NCBI GenBank assembly: GCA_964017125.1
Contig: OZ024902.1
Coordinates: forward strand, 57,877,693-57,941,692
DNA from: Flabesymbios commensalis
Lineage: Eukaryota > Annelida > Polychaeta > Terebellida > Flabelligeridae
DNA length: 64,000 nt
Direction: 5' to 3'
Position 1 is the first letter of the stretch. Each line of letters opens with the position of its first letter. A program made the translations under genes and the position numbers. The notes under the pieces were generated by a model that did not search any database, was not told the DNA's origin, and was given only the letters and a program-made list of their open reading frames with translations. Shown here piece after piece: positions 1 through 11,970 of this stretch.

Positions 1-324
1 TCGGATGTGCAGAAATATATATCTTGCATTTTAATGTATATATAGGATACCCAGGCGGATAAAACCAGCATTAATTTAGCTCAGCACAGAGTGACTATAT
101 GATGTCAAATTGAAGGTTGCAGCTCGAAGAATGTCCGCGCTGCACTTAGGGGGTTAATGTAGCGCGCAGAGTAATGTACCGTGGGGGTTATAGGGTTAAT
201 CGCGTTGTGTCCTTGTGGTACGGGGATTACACGCGCATCTGCAAGGTCACCAGCATTATGGACTGTACTAAATGCCACACAAATAAACTATATCCCCACC
301 CAAACCAAAACGCGACGGAACGCT

Positions 325-395
325 GGCTGAATGTTGTTCCAACATTGCTGACGTTGGAACATCATTCAGACAATACTGCTGCTGTTTATCTTCTG
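325..395. repeat. Palindromic MITE, ACGTCG-core family, degenerate copy
   Basis: An inverted repeat is centred on GTTCCAACATTGCTGACGTTGGAAC, which I read as two arms (GTTCCAAC and GTTGGAAC) with flanking CTGAATG/CATTCAG. It resembles the short form of the palindromic family found throughout the window but lacks the outer CAGCAAACA ends. The rest of 1-660 holds nothing I recognise. Confidence 0.45.
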
Positions 396-661
396 TATGA
401 AGGCCCTGACCCAGCATAATCTGATTTATCTATATTGGCTGAGCAGACTCTGATGTCTGCCGTCAATCTAACATGGCGTGGACTTTATACTAGCAAAGTA
501 ACAGTTATTACTGAAATTGTTTTGAAAATTATTCTTCAGTATCAGTTTTGAGATAAACCGTTTTTTAATAATTGAGTGCGCCTGAATGAAGAGCATCTAT
601 GTATCTGCATATTTTTAAAGCGCATAGTCAACGCTTTCAATCGGAATTAAAAAAATAAGTG

Positions 662-939
662 AATGTGGTTTTAGGCCACCTTAGTGCACATGTATGCTAA
701 GCTGGGCCAGGAGAATATCCTGAGGATGGTGAGATGAATCAGATGATACTGCCCTCCAGACACAGAATTCGAAATTCGAGCTCTGGCGGTCTGACACCGA
801 GCACAATATTCCATCTTTACGAGTGAGCGGGGAATGAACTTTTGTTTCTTTGAAACTTGAATGCCACAGTGGGGTTCGAACCGGCGATCCTGAACTTTCC
901 AAGCAGGCAGCTTTGACCACTGCACCAGGATCCCCGCCT
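662..939 (-). repeat. Composite tRNA-derived SINE, old copy
   Basis: On the minus strand this reads as a tRNA-like head with an A-box-like GTGCAGTGGTCAAAGC and a B box GGTTCGAACCCC, then a second, damaged tRNA-like module, then the shared tail that ends in the complement of TTTAGGCCACCTTAGTGCAC. The order matches the younger copies at 27868-28182 and 43598-43917. The head differs in sequence from those copies, so it may be another subfamily. No clear target-site duplication is seen. Confidence 0.7.
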
Positions 940-2097
940 TCATGGGAAGTAAACATATAGTGAGGGACACCAGCAATATACATATCGAAGTAGCCTTTTA
1001 TTTATTGTTTATTTTATATTATTTTATTTATCAAAACTAAAATTTCATCCGCTGTTCATATAAAAAACGGCTAATCTCTAATCTCCATCCGCCATTCTGT
1101 TTACTTATATATTTAAATTTAATTCAGATGGATTCAACACAAGCAATGTATGACGTATAAAAGCGGTTTGTCTATAACTGTTATTATATGTATAATTAAG
1201 CAGGCACTGTAATAAAGAATTAAGTTTGTGATGCGATTACGATTCCGTAAATTTTTGGAACAGATCACATAATATAATATAAAAACAAAATTGACTACAA
1301 TATATCTTATAAATGCTTTGATTTATCAATTCCAAAAACAAAATATTTATTCAGATTACTAGATCACATTTCTCAGAAATTGTTTTCCCTTCACACTGTT
1401 GTATTCAGGCCGTGCCTATTATTGTTGTCTCTTTGTGAAATATCTTCAGAAATACGGGGACACGCCTTCACTATATCAGAGCTAAATAGTATTTCCGTGT
1501 AGGCTGATGGTCGCTGATCCCCGAACAATGTCGCAGAAGCAGCGATTCTCCCGAAATGAGATTGGACAAATGACATTGTGTCGCAGTGAGACGACGCGGT
1601 GAAATACCGACATTCCTCGCAGCAAGCGAAATACGAAAAACCGGCGTCTTTTGCCATCGGGAATGGCAGATAGCACCCATCATTGTGGTGATTTTTGTCC
1701 CGTGTCAAGACGTTGGCATAACACCGGCCATACATTGGAATACGTTAGGTCAGTGTGTTGACAGGTTTTGCATCTTCTGCTTGTCCTTTGTTGCAATTCG
1801 TCTCTAGGTAGTTCTGCCAGCCAAGGGGAGTACAATGCCTTCCTCAGCCATGCTTCCACGCAGTGGTGGTTTATGACAGAAGAGAGACACTGACGCTCTG
1901 TGCGGAGCCCCAGAATTAACTGCTTGTAAACTGTATTTATTAGATTACTGCTCAGCACACGTAGCCTGTTTTAGTAGGAATCGATCCGAGAAACGTGGGA
2001 CTTTGTTCGGAAGGTTTCGTCGCAGAATTGCCAGACATTAGTTCTCCGAGAGTACGTTCTCATCCTTGAAGAAAATAGCGTATATCGCTGATTAATT
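940..2097. other. Intergenic, no gene recognised
   Basis: AT-rich sequence with several short open frames on both strands near 1390-1960. These overlap one another antisense, have no family resemblance and no splice context. I see no repeat of a family found elsewhere in the window. Confidence 0.5.
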
Positions 2098-2155
2098 ATG
2101 TTCGTTTGCTCGCTCATCCATTCGTTTGCTCGCTCGCTTGTTCATTCGTTCGCTC

Positions 2156-2446
2156 GTTTGTTTGTTTGTTTGTTTGTTTGTTTGTTTGTTTGTTTGTTTG
2201 TTTGTTTGTTTGTTTGTTTGTTTGTTTGTTTGTTTGTTTGTTTGTTTGTTTGTTTGTTCGTTCGTTTGTTTGTTCGTTTGTTTGTTTGTTTGTTTGTTTG
2301 TTTGTTTGTTTGTTTGTTTGTTTGTTTGTTTGTTTGTTTGTTTGTTTGTTTGTTTGTTTGTTTGTTTGTTTGTTTGTTTGTTTGTTTGTTTGTTTGTTTG
2401 TTTGTTTGTTTGTTTGTTTGTCTGTTTGTTTGTTTGTTTGTTTGTT
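2156..2446. repeat. (TTTG)n microsatellite
   Basis: Nearly uninterrupted TTTG repeats of about 290 bp, with a few TTCG and TCTG variants, preceded by an impure CTCG/TTCG stretch from about 2106. It is open in all three forward frames only because the repeat lacks stop codons, giving Phe-Val-Cys-Leu strings. It is not a gene. Confidence 0.97.
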
Positions 2447-2456
2447 TATATAATTG

Positions 2457-3335
2457 AGGGTTCAGCAGGTGGTGTATATAATAAACACGAAATCAGATGT
2501 AGGCCTAACATGAATGAAAGATAAAAGAATCAGAGGAGGCGACATGGATCAGTATATGCTTGTGCAGCAGTAGTTACACACTGATCACATCGATAATTAT
2601 CTTCAAAACAAAATTCATTATAGTAGACTAGCTTTGACCCGTGCTCCATACGCACAAAGCTAGTAAGTAGGCCTCATTGGCATAATTGCAACACTGCAGC
2701 CTGTACAAAAATACCATGAATATACACATGACACATAAATAATTTAAAGCGACAATTAATATACTATAAGCCCATGTTAGGTATGTGGACTGTGGATATG
2801 TATTCAATCGTCTTGGGATGACAAAAAAGAAATGTCATACGTTTTATAATTACACCTCCACAAACTTAACTGGAGAACAATTCATTTCACTAAAATAGCA
2901 CATGGTCTTGACCATAGGAAATTGAAATATAGATATTGGCAATGTATACGCAGCTGAATCAGTTAGTTATCAATATGTTTTTCATCCGATATCGATATTT
3001 CTTCCAGGTCTTAATAGCCATACATTTGTAGATGTGTGAGTATAAATAAACAGTGTAATCAGCATGAGTCTAACCTGATAAAGAAATTTTATGAATACAA
3101 TAGAGCCTACTAAACATCCTAGCGCTTGTTGGTGATGTAGACACAAACACGTGTAGGCCTAACAGTGACGTGCAAATTTAGGTCTCTGCACGAAATAGGT
3201 GGGGTATTTGATAGATTAACCCACAGGTTGACACAATTCTAGTTTAATGTTTTGCCGCTGTTCACGTCACTTCCCCGACATCAACCCAGCATTGAGATTG
3301 AATGCCTCGTGCATTTGTGTCTCTGTAGACATGTC
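2457..3335. other. Intergenic, no gene recognised
   Basis: AT-rich non-coding sequence. A short inverted pair, CTAGCTTTG near 2628 and CAAAGCTAG near 2656, is the only structure noticed. Confidence 0.45.
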
Positions 3336-3437
3336 CCTGCAAACACAAACCATTTGTATAACATTTATGTTGAACCAACGTCGAAAACGTTGAGCCGATG
3401 TTGTATAAATGTTACACTAATGTTTTGTGTTTGCTGA
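3336..3437. repeat. Palindromic MITE, long form
   Basis: Hairpin of about 100 bp beginning CTGCAAACACAAACCATTTG and ending in the near complement, with the family core CCAACGTCGAAAACGTTG in the middle. Outer arms TTTGTATAACATTTAT mark the long form, also seen at 8918, 12793, 30344 and 39970. Confidence 0.8.
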
Positions 3438-3499
3438 GGTGCAGGTCTATCCTCCTCCTGGTGGACATAAGTTGTGATACAATGCTGGGTAGGGATTGT

Positions 3500-4260
3500 A
3501 CAGAGGTCAAATTCAAAATGGCCGCCGTCAACTATTTTGAAAAAAAATAACTAGCGGTACAAGAAAGATGTGCAATACCACTTTTCCACATGATTTTTCA
3601 ATAGAAATCCGATTCTGCAAATAATTATGAGATAAAAGTCAAAGGTCTAGGTCATTTGTGGCAGAATAAACAGGAATATAGAACAAATATAAATGGAAAA
3701 AGGTATTATATGTAATAATGGGGTTGAGAAAGTGAAAATTGTGATTATGACATAGACTATAGTCAGATTCACAATAAATTCATCAACCAGGATTAATGAA
3801 TTTCGCGGATTTATCAGTCAATTTTCAACCGATTTTCATGAAATTTTACACACTCTATTTACCATTCATGTCGTGACTACCCCTAGCGAAGTTTTGTTAA
3901 GTATTTTATAAGATAGACCATTTGACATAATAAAATTCTGAGGCGAAGCTAATTGGTTTATAGAGGGCAACCTTTTTATTTATTTACCATAATGTTAAAT
4001 GGTCTAACTTCTTCAATAGTTATCAAAACTTGGTTGAGAATTGACTGAAACATCGGCGGAATTCATTCACCACGGTTAATTTGAATCCGACTATAATGCC
4101 GATCATATTTGATTTGACCTTGCTGTGGCCTTGTTATCTGACCTTGATCACAAAAATAACATGTAAACTGAATTCACATTACAAAATTATTTTTGATCAT
4201 GACATATCCTAGGTTAATGGCGGCCATCTTGGATTTTACCCTGCCGTGACCTTGGCCCAC
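3500..4260. mobile_element. Possible non-autonomous long-TIR element remnant
   Basis: The left side reads TCAAATTCAAAATGGCCGCC near 3508. The right side, read on the minus strand near 4255-4215, has GGTCACGGCAGGGTAAAATCC followed by AAGATGGCCGCC. The two ends face each other like terminal repeats and resemble the ends of the elements at 28397, 35872 and 49055. The match is weak outside the GGCCGCC word, so the limits are approximate. Confidence 0.35.
3757..4098. repeat. MITE with imperfect long inverted repeats
   Basis: The left arm carries TATAGTCAGATTCA and TCAGTCAATTTTCAACC. The right arm read in reverse carries TATAGTCGGATTCA and TCAGTCAATTCTCAACC at matching distances. The arms are roughly 100 bp each with an AT-rich middle. 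A related CAGTCAATTT word recurs at 14.2-14.6 kb. Confidence 0.6.
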
Positions 4261-4294
4261 CGTAGATTTTGCTAAACTTTCTTTTCTGGTTTAA

Positions 4295-4538
4295 CCCTTT
4301 CAAGCCTGGGTTTACCATTGTCACCTTCATCCACTACAAGCCGCGAATTGCTGTCGCAATTCTCGACTTGTAGTGGATGAAGATGATTTGATGTGGTTTA
4401 AAAATTAAAGAAAATTGCCATGTATTGGTAAACCAGGTTCATGGAAATTTTCGTTCGAAAACCCTTTGTTTTAGGAAAGTTAAGTATGTTTTCATGGATG
4501 TAAAATGATGCTTTAATGCATCGTGAGGGCTTAAAGGG
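4295..4538. repeat. TTAA MITE, CCCTTTCAAGCCTG family
   Basis: A 244-bp element flanked on both sides by TTAA. It begins CCCTTTCAAGCCTG and ends GGGCTTAAAGGG. Inside is a strong hairpin built on CATCCACTACAAGC and its complement around GCGAATTGCTGTCGCAATTC. TTAA duplication plus CCCTT ends is the hallmark of piggyBac-type transposition; the family assignment is inference. Sister copies start at 33641, 41879 and 47720. Confidence 0.8.
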
Positions 4539-4542
4539 TTAA

Positions 4543-5174
4543 GAAGCTCGTATAGAAGCTTTATAGAGACAAATATGCTTTTTCCATCTATAATTCTGTG
4601 AGAGCAATTTTATTGACCGGACTTACGGCCACATCAATCTACTCAGTTAGATTGCTGGTTCATTTCCATCACTGGGTAATCCACCCATTAGCACGTACTA
4701 TAGCTCATTGGATTTACATTTCTTAATACACGGATTTTTAATTCACTGCGTCTTTACATCGCTCGCTAATTTTGTACTATTAATCTCATTCTGTTATATA
4801 TCCGATTTGGAATTGAACAAATCATTTTTCTTGATATTTATCCTATATTACTCCTAATAACAAATATCGAGATAAATATCGCCTTTAATATTTTAAACAA
4901 ATACGATATCGTGACGATACGTTAGTTTTATCAGAACTGATCAACTGAATGCCAGCAGCTAATAAATAAATACATATATACTCCCATATGAAATGTGCAA
5001 TGTTTGAATATAGGTATATAAATGTAATAAAGCTACTTGACACAATTCGACGTCCATAATGTAGTAATAGCTTGTAACAGCTGGGGCTCCCATTATTATA
5101 TACGTTCCTAAAGGTATTTTTAGAAAAGACAGAGCTTTAACAACAACTAGAGCATAAGCTACGTCACACTACAT
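4543..5174. other. Intergenic, no gene recognised
   Basis: AT-rich sequence without open frames of note and without a recognised repeat. Confidence 0.45.
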
Positions 5175-5256
5175 CCCAGACATTGGCCTCATGGTGGCTT
5201 TATGTTGGGTCAGCGTCGTAGACGATGAACCAATGTTAAACTAACATCAGGTCAGT
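5175..5256. repeat. Palindromic MITE, short form, degenerate
   Basis: Core GGGTCAGCGTCGTAGACGAT flanked by ATGTTG/CAATGTTAAA arms, as in the short-form family members at 41072 and 46637. Confidence 0.5.
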
Positions 5257-5846
5257 GTATCATGTTCGCTCACCACACTAGATTGTTTGAAATCCAAACA
5301 ATTCTATGTGAACTAAATTTATTCAGTGGAATGTTCAGATGGTGTGATAAATATAGTACTCAAATATAATTTCCAAATTCTTTCATAGTTAAATAGCCAT
5401 AGCATGCAGGTGCCACCAGGCTGTAATGTCTACTTCCAAAGCCTCCTTCTCTCTGTTTCATTGATCATTGCAGGCAGCTACAATATGGTGCAAACATTAC
5501 AAATACTGAAGCAAGTGAGGCCGAGGGGCAATTCTCAATGGAGTAAAGACGGAATTAATCAAGTCCTGCTCCAATAGAGACGTTTGTGTTCCACTAGCGT
5601 GGCATGTCGAACTCTCTATGGGAGCTTTCCGCAACAGATATATCGAACAGGCATAGTTATAGATATCATAAAATATTGACCAATATTTTTCTCACCGTTG
5701 TACCAGCCATGCGTGTATGTGTGTCGTGCGTAGCCTATATTCATTCATTGTTGAGCCACGTCCGCCACGATGGCCCCAGAATCAGCTCACATGCTTCATC
5801 CAGAGACGAGATTCTCCCACAATTTTTGTGTGATTTCTTTTTTCAA

Positions 5847-6095
5847 TCCTTATAGCGCTGGGATAGACTTAATTCGTCAGAATCTGACGTCTCTAGACGT
5901 CAGATTCTGACGACTAAAGTCTATCCCCGCACTGCAAGAGTAAAAATATTTATAATGGCCATAGACCCTTAACATAGGTATTCAAATAAATCGGGAAGAG
6001 CTAACTAATGTAAGACATTTCTGATGATTTCAAATTGAAAAAATCCCTTCGGTTTCCATGTTTTATACAAAAATAATTCAGCACTTTTTTAAGGG
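5847..6095. repeat. TTAA-type MITE, CCTTACAGCGCGGG family
   Basis: Begins TCCTTATAGCGCTGGGAT and ends TTTTTTAAGGG, flanked by TCAA and TTGA, which I read as a decayed TTAA pair. A near-perfect internal hairpin is built from CGTCAGAATCTGACGTC and its complement. Sisters start at 7459, 16181, 21072, 33894 and 34564. Confidence 0.7.
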
Positions 6096-6743
6096 TTGAT
6101 CGCAATCTTTAGGAACCTAAGCCTAAAGAATACTAAGGCGATAGCGAAATAAATGGGGCGACGACAGCATGCGAACACATGCGGATTTCGACTCATTTGA
6201 AATTTTTCCGTTGGCCTTCGCGCTGGCATTGGCGTTGGTGTGTTTTAGAAATGCTAAAATAGAATATTAATTTGCATAATTTTATTCGCTTTGGTTTATA
6301 TTGCACTCTAATGTAAAAATCTTCTTAATTAATTTCTGTGAATTTCGCACACCGACGCGAACATAGTATAGTGGATATAATAATACGCGGAAAATGTGAG
6401 ACATATACGACATGGGATATTAATTGTCCATATTTCTCGAATGATTCAGTAGGTAGTGTGGTCTCAGTGCAGCATGACGCCCTAAACAAGACGTGTGCTG
6501 GAATATTAGCAATAACTTAGACCACCCAGAAACAGTACACAAAAAACCGCTCCATGTATAAGTATATTAGAGGTATTATAAAGAATATAAGGCAAATACT
6601 ACAAAACGTAACAAAATAGCCAAGTGATATTAAAAAAAATCATATTTCATAATATACAAGTCCTGTGAAACATATTGCTCAGCAAAGCCGTAATTCCTTT
6701 TGTCCGCTTACTTTAAGTATGTTACTGTCTGCTTGCTTTATAC

Positions 6744-7193
6744 CCCAGTCACACATACACGACGCACAGCCCACGCCTTCAGTGACAAAAATTATTATGT
6801 CAAACGCGTTTCATTCGCCCTTTGCGTTGAAACCACGCTGTGCATTCGCTACCAGCTTGCGACGTTTTTCACAATTTTTGACCTCGGTCATGACGTCGGT
6901 CGACGAAAACACAACGAATTTAGAGCGTGTGCTCTACTTGTGTCTAGCGTTAGACTGGCGCTGGTCTGACGCTCTTCTGTCGTCTACATTCACACGTGGA
7001 AAAACGCTCACATTTTTGAACATTTTAGAAGATGTGCGCAGGGGTTGATGCACACAATAAATGAATAACGTTCATCCGGCGTTCTCGTCAAATTATCAAC
7101 GACTTCTGAAGCACGCCCAGCGGATCACAGCGAACTGACAAAAAATCTTCATTTTTTGTGCGCTGGACGCGCGTGACGGTATGTGTGACTGGG
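6744..7193. repeat. CpG-rich MITE with 15-bp TIRs
   Basis: The terminal word CCCAGTCACACATAC at the left is matched by GTATGTGTGACTGGG at the right, 450 bp apart. The interior is unusually rich in CG dinucleotides for this window (GACGTCGGTCGACG and similar). Flanks GCTTTATA and CCTTTAGA could be a decayed 8-bp duplication of hAT type, but this is uncertain. The open frames inside have no family resemblance. Confidence 0.65.
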
Positions 7194-7458
7194 CCTTTAG
7201 ATGGCTATATAGAGTAAGCCATTTATATTTTCTACTCATTTATGTAGGCCTGGGTATATTGATATACTTTTGTTATTTAATGCACAGGATACAATGACGT
7301 CAGATTAACTGTCAATCTGGTGGCCTTGGATCTCAAATTGAAATTAGGCTGAATAAAATATTTGATAAACGGGCGTTGGAGAGATGGGTAGTTGGATAAT
7401 TTAAATGGTGAGCGTGTATGTGCATATGGAGGTAATTTGTTGTTATTATTGTTAATAA

Positions 7459-7672
7459 TCCTTTCAGTGCGGGACTGTCTTTATACGTCAGATTCTGACG
7501 TATAAAGACAGTCCCGCACTGAAAGGATCACAATATTTAGACTGTCCGTAGACCTATAAGATAGGTATTCAAATGAATCGCTAAGAACTAATGAAGACAT
7601 TTATGGTTATTTCAAATTGAAAAAACCTCTTGGTCCCCATGGTTTCTAGAAAAAAAATCCGCTCTTAAATGG
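7459..7672. repeat. TTAA-type MITE, CCTTACAGCGCGGG family
   Basis: Begins ATCCTTTCAGTGCGGGACTG and contains a hairpin of about 35-bp arms around TACGTCAGATTCTGACGTA. It ends before GGTTAA at 7673-7676. The left TTAA is not intact. Confidence 0.7.
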
Positions 7673-7980
7673 TTAAATTTCAGATACGGTCTTCATATTC
7701 TCAGTGAAACAACCGTAACACTTTAGTGTTTGAATGGTAATTTTACATTACCCAACGGCAGTCAGGTTGAGAATGTCACGACCTTCGACCCAAGATGACG
7801 TTGAGTAATGTGAAATTCATGAATAATAAATGTTGTACCGAGCACAGCCTTGGTGAGCACAATGCAGATTCACATAATGTGCTAGAAAAAATCTGCCACG
7901 CTTCTTGGAGACACTCGCTCAATGGGAAATCTCTGCGGCAGAGCTAGTGGAGAGATAAGGACGATGGAACATACCTTTAA

Positions 7981-8218
7981 CTCTTTAACCGCCGGTGTCG
8001 CATATATTCGGGTTTTCATTTTTTATTAGCACATTAAGTACCACCTTTTAAGCAGGTTAAATATAAAATATGACATCAATTAGCAATAGTGGAAAACAGT
8101 TGACCTCCATTTTGTCAAATCTAAATAATTTTCACTCACTTGAAGTTGTGGATCGCGTCAGCGAGACACAATTTCAAGTGGGTGAAAATTCAGATTGAAT
8201 AATTTGGCGGTTAAAGAG
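7981..8218. repeat. TTAA MITE, CCCTTTAACCGCC family
   Basis: A 238-bp element flanked by TTAA on both sides, with termini CTCTTTAACCGCCGG and GGCGGTTAAAGAG. The internal hairpin uses TTCACTCACTTGAAGTTGTG and its complement around CGCGTCAGCGAGACAC. Sisters start at 21363 and 24130. A piggyBac-like origin is inferred from TTAA and the CCCTTT-type ends. Confidence 0.8.
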
Positions 8219-8243
8219 TTAATCTTACGCCATCGTCTTGTTT

Positions 8244-8318
8244 CCCCATCTTCCCTACAACAAGGCCATGCACCTCCTACGGCATGAAGAGACTAGCCTT
8301 GTTATAGAGAAGATGGGG
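8244..8318. repeat. Hairpin repeat (CCCCATCTTC arms)
   Basis: Inverted repeat with left arm CCCCATCTTCCCTACAACAA and right arm ending AGAAGATGGGG, loop about 30 bp. A hairpin at 11810-11870 shares the CATCTTCC...AAGGC arm, so these may be one family. Confidence 0.5.
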
Positions 8319-8458
8319 TTCGGTTGATACGGAGATTAGGATGATCCTCTTGAACATTATCATTGCAGACTACTGTTCCACAAAACTATACATGCATTAT
8401 GATATTACAATACGCGCTGGGTGGGATGGGGGTACAGGGGAAAAAAATTGTTCAGTAT

Positions 8459-8520
8459 TGCATAGCAAATGCTATGCAATTCTGGCCATGTGCTAATCAA
8501 ATTTAAATTTGATTAGCAAA
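8459..8520. repeat. Two adjacent perfect palindromes
   Basis: TTGCATAGCAAATGCTATGCAA is a near-perfect dyad, and about 20 bp further on CTAATCAAATTT/AAATTTGATTAG forms a perfect 24-bp palindrome with no spacer. No function is evident; they may be cores of decayed MITEs. Confidence 0.5.
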
Positions 8521-8917
8521 CTATCTATACATCAATGATAAGGAAGAAATTTGAATCAAAGCTGGGCAAAAGAAAGTTGCTGATCAATAATTTTCAAACG
8601 ATTTTTTCCCCGGGATAGCCCTATATACTGTCGTGCAAAGACAAACATCAGTAGCTAATCATGTAAATATGTTTTGTTACTCTTGTCATCACCAACAACT
8701 AGTATTAGTTCCGCCATTTGGGTTTGACTATTCTTTCACGACACACGGCACTCACTGCAGTTACATTAGAACAGATGTTATAATTTTCCAGCTCGGATGA
8801 ATTATTTATAAGTTGTCAGCAGGGGGAGAGATCTTTCGCCTACTGGTTCTGGGCACGTGAGCAGTGTTTGCCGGCGTTGTTCTCACTGTCACAAGTACTC
8901 TTTCGGGCTCGGATATA

Positions 8918-9025
8918 CCCAGCAAACACAAAACATTTGTATAACATTTGTACAATGCTGGACTAACGTCGAAGACGTTGGGCCGACGTGTAAAAATGTT
9001 ATACAAATGTTTTGAGTTTGCTGGG
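8918..9025. repeat. Palindromic MITE, long form, well preserved
   Basis: From CCCAGCAAACACAAAACATT to the complementary GAGTTTGCTGGG, about 108 bp. The core is ACGTCGAAGACGTTGGGCC. The arms pair over nearly the whole length. The ends form part of a short open frame on the minus strand that is an artefact of the repeat. Confidence 0.85.
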
Positions 9026-9557
9026 TAGACACCAAGCCGCGGACATTTTCATTTCTTCGGGCATAGAACATCTGAACCGACCTACTCCTTTACTGGTTAC
9101 CTTATTATTTTATGTTTATTTAAACTTTAAACATTAAACAACTTTCGCAAGCAATGCCTGTGGATCATCAAAAGGCAACACTGGGTCTTAAATGGTATCT
9201 GGAACACTCTCTGCACTCTCCAAAATTATTTAATGGAAAATAGCCATATTATCGTACATGTAGTCCATTTCCCTTTATCATTTATTCAGCTTCATAGTGC
9301 CGCCTGACGTTGGACGTCGACCATTATTTACAAAAGAGACACCAGCGAGCAGGCAAGGGCAAAACATCTTAGGAAAAATAGAAAGCCAGGCAGATAAAAA
9401 ACAAAGCACGGAGTCGCATTGTGATGAGTTATTTGGAGTTATTATATTGTCATTATCCTGGTGATTAAGCTATTATCTTGTCATTGATTGATCATCACGT
9501 CTGGTAACCATGTCTTCATCATTTGACTGCCGGTACATAATACCATTGGCGAATAAT

Positions 9558-10398
9558 GAATGAATGAATGAATGAATGAATGAATGAATGAATGAATGAA
9601 TAAATGAATAAATGAATGAATGAATGAATGAATGAATGAATGAATGAATGAATGAATGAATGAATGAATGAATAAATGAATGAATGAATGAATGAATGAA
9701 TGAATGAATGAATGAATGAATGAATGAATGAATGAATGAATGAATGAATGAATGAATGAATGAATGAATGAATGAATGAATGAATGAATGAATGAATGAA
9801 TGAATGAATGAATGAATGAATGAATGAATGAATGGACGAGAAAACGAACAAACGAGCGAACGAACGGCGGAACGAACGAACGAACGAATGAAAAAATTGA
9901 TAGATACATGAACGAATGAATGAATAAATGAATGAATGAATGAACGAATGAATGAATGAATGAATGAATGAATGAATGAATGAATGAATGAATGAATGAA
10001 TGAATGAAAGGATGAATTAATGAATGAATGAATGAATGTATAAATAAATAAATAAATGAATGAATGAATGAATGAATGAATGAATGAATGAATGAATGAA
10101 TGAATGAATGAATGAATGAATGAATGAATGAATGAATGAATGAATGAATGAATGAATGAATGAATGAATGAATGAATGAATGAATATATGAATGAATGAA
10201 TGAATGAATGAATGAATGAATGAATAAATGAATGAATGAATGAATGAATGAATGAATGAATGAATGAATGAATGAATGAATGAATGAATGAATGAATGAA
10301 TGAATGAGTGATAAATGAATGAATGAATGAATGAATGAATGAATGAATGAATGAATGAATGAATGAATGAATGAATGAATGAATGAATGAATGAATGA
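9558..10398. repeat. (AATG)n microsatellite, about 840 bp
   Basis: Long tetranucleotide array with scattered AATA and AACG variants and one impure patch at about 9832-9915 (CGAACGAAC-rich). It is free of stop codons on the minus strand, so it yields His-Ser-Phe-Ile strings of over 300 residues; these are not proteins. 9026-9557 before it holds no recognised feature. Confidence 0.97.
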
Positions 10399-10572
10399 CA
10401 AAAGAAAGAATAAAGAAATGAATACACACACAGGGTAAACTGGGTCAGAAGAACCTTGTCAAATAATGGCGGTGACTTGTTCAGAGCGAAGTCGTCTCCT
10501 GTCAAAGTTTACATCTACGTGTCACTTTTTGTAATCTCTAATTTTGGACAGTGAGGTGTGCCGAATTTCGTC

Positions 10573-10634
10573 ATGGCGGCCAGTGATCATATAGTGGCCG
10601 CCATTCAGGGAGCTGGGAACACAATGCCATCAGC
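10573..10634 (+). CDS. Doubtful first coding exon of the TMEM268-like gene
   Basis: An ATG in good context (GTCATGG) opens a 20-codon frame starting MAASDHIVAAIQGAG that runs into a GTGAGA donor at 10635. It lies on the right strand upstream of the TMEM268-like exons. Against it, the frame leaves two bases over at the donor, whereas the exon at 11971 needs one, so another exon or a different donor would be required. The stretch ATGGCGGCCA...TGGCCGCCAT is also an inverted repeat reminiscent of transposon ends in this window. Confidence 0.22.
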
Positions 10635-11008
10635 GTGAGATTCCGAGCTTATGTATCTGATCTATCATACCAACGGAAACAAGCGAGCTAGTCTCTTAGC
10701 CAGCTGTCAAGCGCTTTCTGATTGGCCGGTCTTGAGACGCGCGACATTCAAGTCAAAGTATCTGGATATTTAAAATTGTTAGACGCTATGCTCGATAAAG
10801 CATGGTGTCGCACTGCGTGCTCGTGGATAAGATAACTTGATGTGTAAGATGCATTGAAGCAACACCAATCCTTCTGTAATCTACATGTAACCTAATTGCA
10901 GAGCAGGATATGTGAATAATTTGGTGAAATCATTTTTTTTTAAGGAATTATTTTTCCCTTTCGCCCGACTTTGAATTTGTTTTCAAAATTACTAATCAAG
11001 ACTATGTA

Positions 11009-11313
11009 AATGAAATGAATCGGGATTTAAGCCACCTTTGTGCACATATAGGCTAAACTTGGCCAGGAGAATATCCTGAGGATGGTGAGATGAGTGAGAT
11101 GACACTGCCCGCCAGACACAGAATTCGAGCCCTGGCGGTCTGAGGCCGAGCACGCTACCTCTCGTTCACGGAGGCTCCCCACAATACTGAGCTGTACACG
11201 TGGATGGGGAAGAAACATTTTTGTTTTTTTTCAAACCGCCGAGACCGGGCACCGAACTCCGAACTTTGACGTGAAGGGCAGCGGTGCTAACCACTACCCT
11301 AGGGCCACCGCCC
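11009..11313 (-). repeat. Composite tRNA-derived SINE
   Basis: Minus-strand element with two tRNA-like modules. The first has an A-box-like TAGTGGTTAGCACCGC; its B-box region is altered here. The second has GAGGTAGCGTGCTCGG. It ends with the common tail and a final AAATGAAATG-like run at the left edge. It lies in or just upstream of the TMEM268-like transcript. Confidence 0.8.
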
Positions 11314-11970
11314 ATCAGGACTCTTAATACATCTGGTGATTCCCGTAAACTCCTCAGAAAGAACACCACAGACGTAGTACCAGCGTTCAACTTTTTATAA
11401 CAGTAATATATATATATAGTTGTAACACCATTCTCCTTATCATAATCAAAAATACATATTGTACAAAAATGGAAAAAAAATGCGGTTGCATTTCACTGCA
11501 ACCAAAGATGACTAGTGTGAAACATTTTGTCTGCAAATAGAGCTTGAGATAAATGGTTGTCTTGTATTAACTTATAAATTCTTATAAAAATGATTCTTAT
11601 AAAAATTATATAAAATCTTATAAATTCTCCTTATCAGTATTCTTCTTACATTGGCATCAACAATATATTTTCAAAGTTATTTGTAGTAGGCCTATCGACA
11701 TGACTTTACATTCAATAACTAACTATATTGCAACATTATAAATAATTTATAATTAAATATGTCGTTTGTAAATTGCGATTAAGATTTTTGCAACCCCGCT
11801 CCTGATTCCCATCTTCCTCCCCAAGGCCCGCTACTCCCGACGTTGTGGACGGGCCTTGCGGAGGAAGATGCTGATTCCTCGTTTTCCTCTTGACTATGTT
11901 GATTATAATAACACATATCCTGACAGTTCCCGTGACCCTTGCCAATCATCCAAATGTTGTTTTGTTCCAG
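11314..11970. other. Non-coding stretch before the first certain TMEM268-like exon
   Basis: AT-rich, with a hairpin at 11810-11870 whose arms CATCTTCCTCCCCAAGGCCC pair with one mismatch. The pyrimidine-rich TTGTTTTGTTCCAG immediately before 11971 is a good 3' splice site. No coding exon was identified here, although the protein N-terminus should lie upstream of 11971. Confidence 0.5.

Noticed and set aside
2098-2524. Long open frames of Phe-Val-Cys-Leu
   Set aside because: They are translations of a TTTG microsatellite that lacks stop codons in every frame.
9473-10505. Open frames of over 300 codons on the minus strand (His-Ser-Phe-Ile)
   Set aside because: They are translations of the AATG microsatellite; the unique flanks have no coding features.
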